Of a stretch of 5,775 bases of DNA, positions 1-5,208 are shown piece by piece (the first letter of the stretch is position 1; every line of letters starts with the position of its first letter). The notes below the pieces were generated by a model. The model was not told the origin of the DNA. It ran no database searches and saw only the letters and a program-made list of their open reading frames with translations. The position numbers were made by a program, and so were the translations under genes. This stretch comes from Christensenellaceae bacterium (lineage in GTDB: Bacteria; Bacillota; Clostridia; Christensenellales; Borkfalkiaceae), in the NCBI GenBank assembly GCA_948482865.1, contig CAOMHR010000107.1, positions 1 to 5,775 of the forward strand, in the 5' to 3' direction.

Positions 1-134
1 CAGCCGCCTTTAAATTTCAGATTTCACGGTACACTGGACTTATTCCAGTTGCGGATGTGTGTATGGAAGCTAACATTCCTAAGGTTGAGAAAGCTATAGC
101 TGATTGGAAGTCTCAAAGCGAAAATTCCGATAAG

Positions 135-183
135 TGTCCAAAAATATGCACAAATCAAGTAAACGACTGTCCAAAAATATGCA
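135..183 (+). repeat. Two copies of a 16-bp direct repeat, 33 bp apart
   Basis: TGTCCAAAAATATGCA occurs exactly at 135-150 and 168-183, ending two bases before the ribosome site of the hydrolase start at 198. The 33-bp period is about three helical turns and also exactly 11 codons. The repeat can therefore be read as a pair of protein-binding sites or as a coded CPKIC peptide repeat. Nothing here decides between these. Confidence 0.75.
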
Positions 184-184
184 T

Positions 185-191
185 AGGAGGG
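185..191 (+). promoter_or_regulatory. Strong ribosome binding site that sets the hydrolase start at 198
   Basis: AGGAGGG lies 6 nt before ATG 198. No comparable Shine-Dalgarno sequence precedes GTG 57 or ATG 63. This supports translation starting at 198, just before the conserved hydrolase N-terminus. Confidence 0.75.
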
Positions 192-197
192 TTGGCG

Positions 198-866
198 ATG
201 GGTAATGCCCCCCAAAAGAAGGTTTCTATCCTTGGTGATTCCATATCTACGTATATGGGATTCAACCCTTATGGTTACCCAGTATATTATAAAGAAGACA
301 AGTCATACGACAACGAAATTGACAGTGTAAACGACACCTGGTGGAAACAGGTTATAGACGGCATTGGCGGAGAGCTGTGCATAAATGATTCATATTCGGG
401 AAGTTTGGTCGCTGGAGTATTTGAGTCATCGGCTTGCTCAAAAGAGAGATGCTCAAATCTGCATAGCGAATCTGCCCCGGACATTATTCTCATTTATATG
501 GGGACTAATGACAGGGGGTATGAGATTAAACTTGGGTTGAATGAGCCAGAGAACACAATGGGGTTCTATGGGGCATATAGGGTTATGCTGCGGCAATTAA
601 AAAACAATTACCCTACGACTAAAATCGTGTGCGGCACGTTGTTGATAGGATACAAAAAGGACGAAAAAGAACGTTACATTCGAGCGGATGCACGCTATAA
701 TGACGTAATAAGATTGGTTGCAAAAGAGGAAGGTTGCTTGCTGGCAGACATAGCACAATCGGGTGAGTGCTACGAAACTTTGGACTATTGCCACCCTACA
801 AAAAAAGGACATAAACAAATAGCAAAACTTTGGTTGGCAGCATTAAAAACTTTACTGACTGAATAA
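198..866 (+). CDS. SGNH/GDSL-family hydrolase (esterase-like)
   Basis: From ATG 198 the product has 222 residues and carries the full SGNH signature. Block I is GDSIS at residues 13-17, with Ser15 as the expected nucleophile. A block II Gly lies in SYSGS near residue 68. Block III is GTND at 102-105. Block V is DYCH at 196-199, giving the Asp-x-x-His dyad. The opening, GDSISTYMGFNPYGYP, and the later NDTWW resemble a Clostridial SGNH subfamily that I recognise from memory. Members hydrolyse ester bonds, often acetyl groups on carbohydrates, but the substrate here is unknown. There is no signal peptide or membrane segment, so it is probably cytoplasmic. The frame is open upstream to the window edge, so an N-terminal fusion is possible. 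The next gene starts 29 bp downstream with its own ribosome site, suggesting co-transcription. Confidence 0.88.
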   Translation: MGNAPQKKVSILGDSISTYMGFNPYGYPVYYKEDKSYDNEIDSVNDTWWKQVIDGIGGELCINDSYSGSLVAGVFESSACSKERCSNLHSESAPDIILIYMGTNDRGYEIKLGLNEPENTMGFYGAYRVMLRQLKNNYPTTKIVCGTLLIGYKKDEKERYIRADARYNDVIRLVAKEEGCLLADIAQSGECYETLDYCHPTKKGHKQIAKLWLAALKTLLTE

Positions 867-895
867 AACTACAAATGATTTTTAGGAGATTAAAA

Positions 896-1219
896 ATGAA
901 GTTTGAAGAACTTTTTGCGCTTGGATATGAATATAACAGAAAAGCATTGGCACAAGCAATATATCAAATCGATAACTATAATAATGAGCCAACCAGCAAG
1001 GAAAAGAAAAGAGAATTAGGATATAGGAAATCTGTAGCTTCAAATCAAAAAGAAAAAGAAATTTTAGAAGAATACAAAGAGGAACTTTTAAAAGATAGGG
1101 CATCGCCGCTTAGCTATCGGGTGGATGGGCATATGACAGAAATTGACAATGAGCGAAAGGAAGAAATATATGATTGTGTCTTGAATGAAATCAATAGAAT
1201 AATTCAAGAATTGAACTGA
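896..1219 (+). CDS. Hypothetical charged helical protein, 107 aa
   Basis: I do not recognise this protein. The ATG at 875 is in frame, but AGGAGA at 884-889 sits 6 nt before ATG 896, so 896 is the better start. The product is rich in Lys and Glu and has long predicted helical stretches: KEKKRELGYRK near residues 36-46, a run from about 50 to 65, and a C-terminal helix ending IQELN. It has no cysteine cluster, signal peptide or membrane segment. It follows the SGNH hydrolase on the same strand after 29 bp, and a rho-independent terminator lies 130 bp further on. The two genes may form one transcript. Phage or mobile-element cargo is possible, but nothing in the sequence shows it. Confidence 0.7.
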   Translation: MKFEELFALGYEYNRKALAQAIYQIDNYNNEPTSKEKKRELGYRKSVASNQKEKEILEEYKEELLKDRASPLSYRVDGHMTEIDNERKEEIYDCVLNEINRIIQELN

Positions 1220-1270
1220 GTCAAAACCCTAATAAGAATGCAATTTATCTGTAAAAGTGGTATTCTTAAA

Positions 1271-1328
1271 GGGTGCAATATAAAAAATAAGATTGCAACC
1301 TTGCGGATATGGCGATAAGGTTGCAACC
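1271..1328 (+). promoter_or_regulatory. Three-arm alternative hairpin region
   Basis: Arm 1 (GGGTGCAAT, 1271-1279) can pair with arm 2 (ATTGCAACC, 1292-1300) with one mismatch. Arm 2 in the form TTGCAACCTT (1293-1302) pairs perfectly over 10 bp with arm 3 (AAGGTTGCAA, 1317-1326). The two pairings share arm 2 and exclude each other, as in attenuators. A terminator follows 24 nt later. The perfect 10-bp dyad could equally be a protein-binding site. Confidence 0.45.
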
Positions 1329-1351
1329 ATAAATGTAATCTTGATTTCTTG

Positions 1352-1385
1352 AAATCTCACCTCTATAGGGTGGTGGGATTTTTTT
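1352..1385 (+). terminator. Rho-independent terminator for the hydrolase transcript
   Basis: AAATCTCACC at 1352-1361 pairs with GGTGGGATTT at 1372-1381 over 10 bp with one G-U wobble and a 10-nt loop. The right arm merges into a T-run at 1379-1385. It is oriented to end transcripts from the + strand genes that stop at 866 and 1219. Confidence 0.8.
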
Positions 1386-1399
1386 GTGGTGTTGGAAAA

Positions 1400-1457
1400 G
1401 GGGAGTTTTGGTCAAATGCCTATCGTTCAACCCCCAAAAATGGGGAGTTTCGGTCAA
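1400..1457. repeat. Direct repeat pair GGGGAGTTTYGGTCAA, 42 bp period
   Basis: GGGGAGTTTTGGTCAA at 1400-1415 and GGGGAGTTTCGGTCAA at 1442-1457 differ at one base. Between them CCCC and GGGG arms flank AAAAAT (around 1432-1445). The repeats lie 119-176 bp beyond the recombinase stop codon. Possible roles are arm-type recombinase binding sites or a repeated element end. This is inference from position. Confidence 0.65.
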
Positions 1458-1469
1458 TACACGCAGCAG

Positions 1470-1505
1470 AACGGGAGAAATTCACAAAATTTCTCCCGTT
1501 TTGTT
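1470..1505. terminator. Strong 13-bp hairpin, probable terminator between convergent genes
   Basis: AACGGGAGAAATT at 1470-1482 and AATTTCTCCCGTT at 1488-1500 are perfect complements around a 5-nt CACAA loop. On the + strand TTTTG and further T-rich sequence follow, as in an intrinsic terminator. On the - strand no T-run follows, but the stem could still end or protect the recombinase mRNA. Confidence 0.7.
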
Positions 1506-1509
1506 ATCT

Positions 1510-1529
1510 TTGGGAAGTAATTGGGAAGT
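1510..1529. repeat. Direct repeat TTGGGAAGT, 11 bp period
   Basis: TTGGGAAGT occurs at 1510-1518 and 1521-1529, one helical turn apart, 47-66 bp past the recombinase stop codon. Short tandem sites beside an integrase gene often bind recombinase or directionality factor, so this is a candidate arm or core site. The repeat is seen directly; the role is inferred. Confidence 0.5.
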
Positions 1530-1575
1530 GGTTTTTGCCCGATTTCAGCCCAAAACAGGTGTTTTTGTGTGTTAT

Positions 1576-2808
1576 TTACAGTTCATAGTCTATTTTGTTA
1601 ATTTTTTGCAAGATATACTCTTGTGAATAAGTTGTATAGCCTCTGTCCACTCGCGAAGTCTTTACGTCCGAGTCAAACTCGTGTCCTGCCCATTTCATAA
1701 CAAGTTCGGGGTTGCACCCACATTCTTTTGCTCTCGTAATGAAGCTGTAACGCAGTTCGTGGATATGTCTTTCAGGAAATATCCGTTTCAGCGCGTCTCG
1801 AATTGTATAGCGATTAGTCGCTTTTGCCTGTTCCAAATCGATTAACGGCAAAACTTTTTTCAGCATCGGCGATATGGGTATTTGCCTTATTACTTTTGCA
1901 TAGCCCTTTCTCGTCTTTTCCGATTCGCAGTAAATAAACGTGTCGTCATAAGTTATCGTTTCCAGCTCGCCCACGCGCATACCCGTATAGAGTAGGGTAA
2001 GAATAGCGGAGTTGCCGGCATAGTGCAGATTTTCCTTACAGAAGTCAATTATTGTTTTCTCTTCGGCTTTGGTAAACGCCTTGCCTTTCTTGACTTCGTA
2101 GTGCGAAAGTACGATTTTTGCCATCGGCGTTTTTATGCCGTAGTCCTCGGCAATTACGTCAAATATTGCAGATAAAAGTAATTTCAGTTTCTGTGCGGTG
2201 CGATTTTTGCCGCTGTCCGTCAGTTCAAACAGAAAGTCCTGAATATCTTTTCTCATTATTTCGTTGACGTGGTAATGACCGAACTTCGGCAGAATATTGT
2301 GCGACAGCAAGTTGACGTAGCTTTTGTGAGTCGTCTCTTTAACCGTTTGCTTCTTGACTTTAAGCCAATCGTTTATGAAGTCTGCAAATAGGGGGTAACC
2401 TGCGTTTTGCTTTGCCTTTTCTGCGGCAAGCAACTTGTCCAAGAATTTTTGTCTCATTATATCGAAGCTCTTGGACGCAACCTCGATATTGTAACCGTCT
2501 CTACGGAACCGCGCTTGGTACAAGCCATTCACATTGCGGTAGGTTACGATTTTGTCGTTTATGGTAAATAATTTCTTTAAGTAGTCCGACATAGAATTTA
2601 TCTCCTTAGGTTTGAATTTGATAAATCCGTTTGTTGCGGTTTCCTTAAAATCAACTCTTGTTTCCCTTTTAGTTAGTTGTTTCAACCTGTCCAGAGTTAT
2701 GCTTTCCGAAGCCGCTTTCAATTTAATCTGCGTAACTTCGTCCCGCTCGTTCTCGGACGGCATGTACTTAATTGCATTGAATACTTTTTGTAATTCGATG
2801 TCTGTCAA
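1576..2808 (-). CDS. Tyrosine recombinase (phage/ICE-type integrase)
   Basis: The 410-residue product integrates or excises a mobile element by site-specific strand exchange through a covalent 3'-phosphotyrosine. Residues about 85-130 look like an arm-type DNA-binding domain (VTYRNVNGLYQARFRRDG). Residues about 137-215 form the SAM-like core-binding domain, and the catalytic domain follows. Visible catalytic residues are Arg278 in TGMRVGEL, a hairpin Lys (Lys298 or Lys301), His350 and Arg353 in HELR, His376 in WAGHEF and Tyr391 in DRGYTTYS. The set is complete and the length is normal. The first 80 residues are an extra helical segment. A TAA 9 nt upstream makes the TTG at 2808 the longest start, with a close AGGA. 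ATG 2763 is the alternative. A strong promoter lies about 160 bp upstream. Confidence 0.92.
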   Translation of the reverse strand: MTDIELQKVFNAIKYMPSENERDEVTQIKLKAASESITLDRLKQLTKRETRVDFKETATNGFIKFKPKEINSMSDYLKKLFTINDKIVTYRNVNGLYQARFRRDGYNIEVASKSFDIMRQKFLDKLLAAEKAKQNAGYPLFADFINDWLKVKKQTVKETTHKSYVNLLSHNILPKFGHYHVNEIMRKDIQDFLFELTDSGKNRTAQKLKLLLSAIFDVIAEDYGIKTPMAKIVLSHYEVKKGKAFTKAEEKTIIDFCKENLHYAGNSAILTLLYTGMRVGELETITYDDTFIYCESEKTRKGYAKVIRQIPISPMLKKVLPLIDLEQAKATNRYTIRDALKRIFPERHIHELRYSFITRAKECGCNPELVMKWAGHEFDSDVKTSRVDRGYTTYSQEYILQKINKIDYEL

Positions 2809-2835
2809 GTATCCTTATTCGGACAGTCAGTTTTT

Positions 2836-2883
2836 TTATTTTACCGCGCCATTATAGTTAAGAATACTATGTTCTCTTTTCAA
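2836..2883 (-). CDS. Candidate 15-codon leader peptide ahead of the recombinase
   Basis: A TTG codon at 2883 follows a perfect AGGAGG by 9 nt and opens the frame MKREHSILNYNGAVK before TAA. It lies inside the recombinase mRNA leader and in the same frame as the recombinase, separated from it by three in-frame stops (2836-2838, 2827-2829, 2815-2817). It could be a leader peptide that couples ribosome entry to the recombinase, whose own TTG start has only a weak site. Alternatively the strong ribosome site is a relic of a longer ancestral N-terminus or of a lost excisionase gene. Translation is unproven. Confidence 0.35.
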   Translation of the reverse strand: MKREHSILNYNGAVK

Positions 2884-2892
2884 AACTGTTTT

Positions 2893-2898
2893 CCTCCT
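2893..2898 (-). promoter_or_regulatory. Orphan strong ribosome binding site in the recombinase leader
   Basis: AGGAGG on the - strand is the best Shine-Dalgarno sequence in this transcript, yet it is about 85 nt from the recombinase start and serves only the 15-codon ORF. Confidence 0.6.
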
Positions 2899-2963
2899 AA
2901 AAAATTATTTTGTGCAAACGGAGGGAGCTGTCCGTCATACTCCGCCTGCGGAATGTTAATACG

Positions 2964-2991
2964 ATTATAACGACCTGACGTAAAAAGTCAA
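2964..2991 (-). promoter_or_regulatory. Near-consensus sigma-A promoter for the recombinase
   Basis: On the - strand, TTGACT (2991-2986) and TATAAT (2969-2964) are separated by 16 bp. Transcription would start near 2957, giving a leader of about 150 nt before TTG 2808. The promoter lies just downstream of the MobV-like stop codon, so the recombinase can be expressed independently of that gene. Confidence 0.8.
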
Positions 2992-3017
2992 GGGTCTATT
3001 TAAAAATACTAAATTTT

Positions 3018-3836
3018 TTAATAGCGGTATGGTAAGTCGTCGAAATCGGGAATAAAGTCGTACTTATCATCTTCGTATCTTCCGAAACGCTTTTTCTGTT
3101 CAAGACAAGTGCTTCTGAAAGGCGAAATGCTTTTGCCTCGCACTGCACCGTACTTTTCGGAAACTTTGTTATAGAAGTCTTCCTGCAAATCAAAAAACGA
3201 AGTTGTTCCACCACGCTGTTTCCAAAACTCTGTACGGCATAGAAGAGGACTGTCAAAGTTTTCTTTTTCACGATAAAGCGGTTCTCCGTTTTCATCGGTC
3301 AACTGCAAAAGTGTGCCGTAATCGTTTTTCTCTTTACTCATAATCTTCGCTTGCCATTTAGGTGTTATCGGTAAGTAGTAGACAAATAGATTGCGCCTGT
3401 TCGGCTCGGTAATTATTACAGCACAGATAATGTTCTTATCTGTACCGAGATAACCTATCTTGTCCACAGCAAAGGAATAGCACTTTTTAAAGTAACCTCC
3501 AATTTCATACTCATTCGGGAAACTGTCCCAGAATTCTTTGTTTCCGCCGACTTGAAGACATTCCAAAACTACGTTGCGCTTTCGTTTATTGAACTGTGCG
3601 TTCAATTTATCCATCGCTACTTTCCAAGCCTGTTCGGTTGTGTTATGTAATAACTTTAAGTACTCAATTTCGAATTCCCGTTCGCATCTCGAAAGGTAAT
3701 CGTCCACGGTTTGTAATTCCTGCATAGTGTGAGTTAATACGGAAATAGTTGCGTGCTTGTCCCGTGGCAGTTTCCACGGTGCAATTTCGTCCGGCAACAA
3801 ATCTACGTTTTTCTTGTTCCAAAGATAATTATTCAT
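3018..3836 (-). CDS. MobV/Pre-family relaxase homologue lacking the catalytic HUH motif
   Basis: The 272-residue product aligns with the relaxase domain of MobV (Mob_Pre) plasmid mobilisation proteins, which nick oriT and attach to the DNA 5' end. Matching family segments, from memory, are NVVLECLQVGG with EFWDSFP (about 88-107), a helix then NIICAVI (135-141), YYLPITPKWQ (153-162), EFWKQRGGTTS (203-213) and LQEDFYNKVSEKYG with VRGKS (217-236). Where active members have HxDExxPHxH after AV(V/I), this protein has ITEPNRRNLF (142-151) at unchanged length. The metal-binding histidines become Ile, Asn and Phe. The N-terminal HN-R motif is also not visible. The usual long C-terminal region is absent and the protein ends in an acidic tail. 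AGGAGGT at 3847-3841 sets ATG 3836; a GTG at 3842 overlaps that site. Nicking is unlikely, so a structural or DNA-binding role, or decay, is inferred. Confidence 0.75.
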   Translation of the reverse strand: MNNYLWNKKNVDLLPDEIAPWKLPRDKHATISVLTHTMQELQTVDDYLSRCEREFEIEYLKLLHNTTEQAWKVAMDKLNAQFNKRKRNVVLECLQVGGNKEFWDSFPNEYEIGGYFKKCYSFAVDKIGYLGTDKNIICAVIITEPNRRNLFVYYLPITPKWQAKIMSKEKNDYGTLLQLTDENGEPLYREKENFDSPLLCRTEFWKQRGGTTSFFDLQEDFYNKVSEKYGAVRGKSISPFRSTCLEQKKRFGRYEDDKYDFIPDFDDLPYRY

Positions 3837-3840
3837 TTTC

Positions 3841-3847
3841 ACCTCCT
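3841..3847 (-). promoter_or_regulatory. Ribosome binding site setting the MobV-like start
   Basis: AGGAGGT on the - strand is followed by GAAA and ATG 3836. It overlaps the in-frame GTG at 3842, which therefore cannot be the main start. Confidence 0.8.
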
Positions 3848-3891
3848 TAATTTATTTCTGCTCATGGATGCGGATTTTCTAAGGGAAGCAA

Positions 3892-3920
3892 AAGTCGGCT
3901 CTTTGTTCAAGAGCCGACTT
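3892..3920 (-). terminator. Perfect 12-bp hairpin between the sigma-like and MobV-like genes
   Basis: AAGTCGGCTCTT (3892-3903) and AAGAGCCGACTT (3909-3920) are exact complements around a 5-nt loop. Read on the - strand, the stem is followed by TTTTGCTT, a short T-run that fits a terminator or attenuator after the sigma-like gene. It also sits about 55 bp upstream of the MobV-like start, where MobV plasmids carry oriT inverted repeats, so an oriT relic is an alternative. I favour terminator. Confidence 0.6.
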
Positions 3921-3991
3921 AACGTTCCTCACTATATAAGCCACGAGAACGCCGAAAATATTACTAAAATAAGAAAATTTCTAAAAAATTT

Positions 3992-5014
3992 TTATTTGGA
4001 TAGATTTTTACCCGTATAAGCCTTGTAAAACTGTCTTAACCGTCTATTCCGCCATTTTGCTACATAAGGGTAAAAACGTTGTGTAAGATATTCTTCCATG
4101 CCCATGTTCAATCTTTTTGTAATCTTTTCTATCGCAGAAAATATGCTTGTATAGAACTTGTCCGATTCGTGTAGCCCTATACTTTTTCTTCTATCCATTT
4201 CTTTGCAAAGTCTTATATAGACCGTACCGACAATAGAAGGTTGATCCCCGTAGTAATCCTCATAATGTTTTCTATCGTCCTCGTTTGCATTTTTTAAATA
4301 ATCGGAAATCTCATCATCCATTTTCTCGTTATCAAAAAAGTAAAAAGTCAATATATAACGGCACAACTCGCCAAAGCTGTAAAACCAATGAGTGAATGGT
4401 ATCAAATCACATAACAGCTTGCGGAGAACAAATTCTATCTCCACATCAAGGAAATAAGGCATCTCTCTTTGATTTATAAACCTGTTCCAGCAATGCCATA
4501 CGATATCAGAGCGAGTTCCATTTTTGAACACGTAATCATCCACAGAGCGGTTTGCCTTTTTGAGTGCAGAGGAAATATATCCTTGCGTAACTTCAAGTTC
4601 ATCGGCGGCTTGTTGTTTCGTGTTGCCGTCCGCCATAACTTCTAATATTTTTCTGTCTTTATGCGGCAGATTACCTAAAAGAATATCTCTGTCAATCTGC
4701 TCATTCACAAGTACATTAAAGAGAACGTCCTTATCTATTCTGCGTTGCTGTTGCTTGGGAGTAAGCTCGTCTTCGTCCTTATTCGAAATCCTATTTGTAT
4801 GGCGTTGATACTTGTGGGTATTGTTATATTCCAGTCTGTCCAACTCGAATAATGCTTCCCATTCTTGCTCGCTTACTTCAATGACAATATATGCCTTCGG
4901 TCCGAACCAAACGTCGGGGTTATCTTCAGCTTCGCAAGGGTAGTAATAAAGAAATTTACCGTCAGTTTTCGCAGGTTTCTTTTTCTTGTTGAAATGATAC
5001 GCTAACTTATCCAT
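3992..5014 (-). CDS. Sigma-region-4-like HTH protein with an unrecognised C-terminal extension
   Basis: From ATG 5014 the product has 340 residues. The N-terminus is basic (NKKKKPAK). Residues about 36-75 (FGPKAYIVIEVSEQEWEALF, then LEYNNTHKYQRHT) resemble the lead-in of sigma-70-like proteins encoded by Firmicutes mobile elements. Residues about 115-152 form a helix-turn-helix: LPHKDRKILEVMADG, then KQQAADELEVTQGYISSAL. Sigma region 4 and LuxR-type HTHs share this design. No core-binding region 2 is seen, so autonomous sigma function is doubtful and a DNA-binding regulator is likelier. Residues about 155-340 are rich in aromatic and charged residues, with no domain I recognise. The frame extends to ATG 5053, but neither start has a ribosome site. 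A -10 box 6 nt before ATG 5014 favours a leaderless start there. The MobV-like gene follows after 155 bp and a hairpin. Confidence 0.8.
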   Translation of the reverse strand: MDKLAYHFNKKKKPAKTDGKFLYYYPCEAEDNPDVWFGPKAYIVIEVSEQEWEALFELDRLEYNNTHKYQRHTNRISNKDEDELTPKQQQRRIDKDVLFNVLVNEQIDRDILLGNLPHKDRKILEVMADGNTKQQAADELEVTQGYISSALKKANRSVDDYVFKNGTRSDIVWHCWNRFINQREMPYFLDVEIEFVLRKLLCDLIPFTHWFYSFGELCRYILTFYFFDNEKMDDEISDYLKNANEDDRKHYEDYYGDQPSIVGTVYIRLCKEMDRRKSIGLHESDKFYTSIFSAIEKITKRLNMGMEEYLTQRFYPYVAKWRNRRLRQFYKAYTGKNLSK

Positions 5015-5020
5015 GCGATT

Positions 5021-5049
5021 ATTATAACATAGAAACTTGACAAACAAAG
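5021..5049 (-). promoter_or_regulatory. Extended -10 promoter abutting the sigma-like start codon
   Basis: On the - strand TGTTATAAT ends at 5021, followed by AATCGC and ATG 5014. The expected start site, 7 nt after the -10 box, is the A of this ATG, implying a leaderless mRNA. The -35 region is poor (CTTTGT at 17-bp spacing, TTGTTT at 15), which the TGn extension may offset. Confidence 0.55.
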
Positions 5050-5051
5050 GC

Positions 5052-5083
5052 ATATTTTAAAATATTTACGATAAAATTTTATC
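5052..5083. repeat. Two adjacent perfect 14-bp AT palindromes
   Basis: ATATTTTAAAATAT (5052-5065) and GATAAAATTTTATC (5070-5083) are each perfect palindromes with centres 18 bp apart, just upstream of the sigma-like promoter. They could be tandem operators. AT-richness makes chance palindromes more likely, so the role is speculative. Confidence 0.4.
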
Positions 5084-5136
5084 CCAAAAAAGTGGCGCAA
5101 AAATGGTATTATTTTTAATGCCCAAGCAGGATAAGG

Positions 5137-5159
5137 AAAATGCCACAAAGTGGTATTTT
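5137..5159. repeat. 10-bp hairpin in the divergent intergenic region
   Basis: AAAATGCCAC (5137-5146) and GTGGTATTTT (5150-5159) pair with a single G-U wobble around a 3-nt loop. No T-run follows on either strand beyond the stem. It may be an operator or, if transcribed, an RNA hairpin masking the ATG at 5140. Confidence 0.45.
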
Positions 5160-5188
5160 CGACCCATCACTTCGTTCGCTCGAAACAA

Positions 5189-5207
5189 GCGGGAAACCCG
5201 CGTTTTT
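5189..5207 (+). terminator. Short GC hairpin followed by T5
   Basis: GCGGG (5189-5193), AAA and CCCGC (5197-5201) are followed by GTTTTT. This fits a small intrinsic terminator on the + strand, insulating the XRE gene from leftward-origin transcripts. It lies in a locally GC-rich island (about 5160-5205), unlike the AT-rich flanks, so an origin or transfer hairpin cannot be excluded. Confidence 0.5.
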
Positions 5208-5208
5208 G

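Larger units (their letters stand above)
3..197 (+). other. Open reading frame continuous with the SGNH hydrolase and running in from the left edge
   Basis: The hydrolase frame has no stop back to the left edge. It encodes about 65 extra residues, including RYTGLIPVADVCMEANIPKV and a lysine-rich helix-like stretch, then two CPKIC motifs 11 residues apart. The composition looks protein-like, but I do not recognise a family. The frame could be the C-terminal part of an upstream gene fused in frame to the hydrolase, the N-terminal domain of a two-domain protein, or chance openness of a degraded neighbour. A GTG at 57 or an ATG at 63 could serve as internal starts but have no good ribosome site. 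The ATG at 198 has a strong one, so I treat this stretch separately. Confidence 0.4.
1220..1575. other. Gene-free junction region with hairpins and direct repeats
   Basis: These 356 bases separate the + strand hydrolase pair from the 3' end of the - strand recombinase. Reading frames here overlap strong hairpins and lack ribosome sites, so I do not call genes. The region holds a three-arm alternative hairpin, a terminator, a 16-bp direct repeat pair, a 13-bp perfect hairpin and a 9-bp direct repeat pair, each listed separately. Its position beside the integrase 3' end fits an element end with an attachment site, but no att core can be proven without the opposite end. Confidence 0.6.
2820..2934 (-). 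repeat. Inverted 7-mer pair bracketing the recombinase leader
   Basis: CGGACAG at 2820-2826 and CTGTCCG at 2928-2934 are complementary and enclose the leader ORF and its ribosome site. Pairing in the mRNA would place a stem just before the AGGA of the recombinase start. Seven base pairs over 100 nt is weak evidence alone. Confidence 0.25.

Noticed and set aside
24..215. - strand frame of 63 codons opposite the hydrolase N-terminus, with hydrophobic AYFWT repeats
   Set aside because: It is antisense to the in-frame + strand coding sequence. Its repeats come from the 16-bp direct repeat, and no promoter or ribosome site is visible.
1291..1328. tRNA or att-site tRNA fragment around the 10-bp dyad
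   Set aside because: No cloverleaf arms, T-loop consensus or CCA-like end can be found.
1266..1457. - strand frame of 63 codons containing a repeated TETPHFW/TKTPLF peptide
   Set aside because: The peptide repeat only reflects the 42-bp DNA direct repeat (exactly 14 codons). There is no ribosome site, and the frame crosses a terminator and a hairpin.
1349..1626. Two overlapping + strand reading frames (79 and 80 codons) in the junction region
   Set aside because: They overlap the terminator, the repeats, a 13-bp hairpin and the 3' end of the recombinase, and have no ribosome site. They are open by chance.
2921..2955. GGAGGGAGCTGTCCG segment as a fragment of a dispersed Clostridial intergenic repeat
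   Set aside because: It recalls such repeats from memory, but only one short copy is present, with no full inverted structure or target duplication, so it cannot be supported here.
4560..4808. + strand frame of 82 codons antisense to the sigma-like gene, serine- and cysteine-rich
   Set aside because: It is a shadow of the HTH-coding region. Its composition is typical of antisense frames, and it has no ribosome site.
5037..5063. + strand TTGACA with TAAAAT 15 bp downstream, as a promoter
   Set aside because: The spacer is short and no convincing gene follows on the + strand before the separate XRE promoter.
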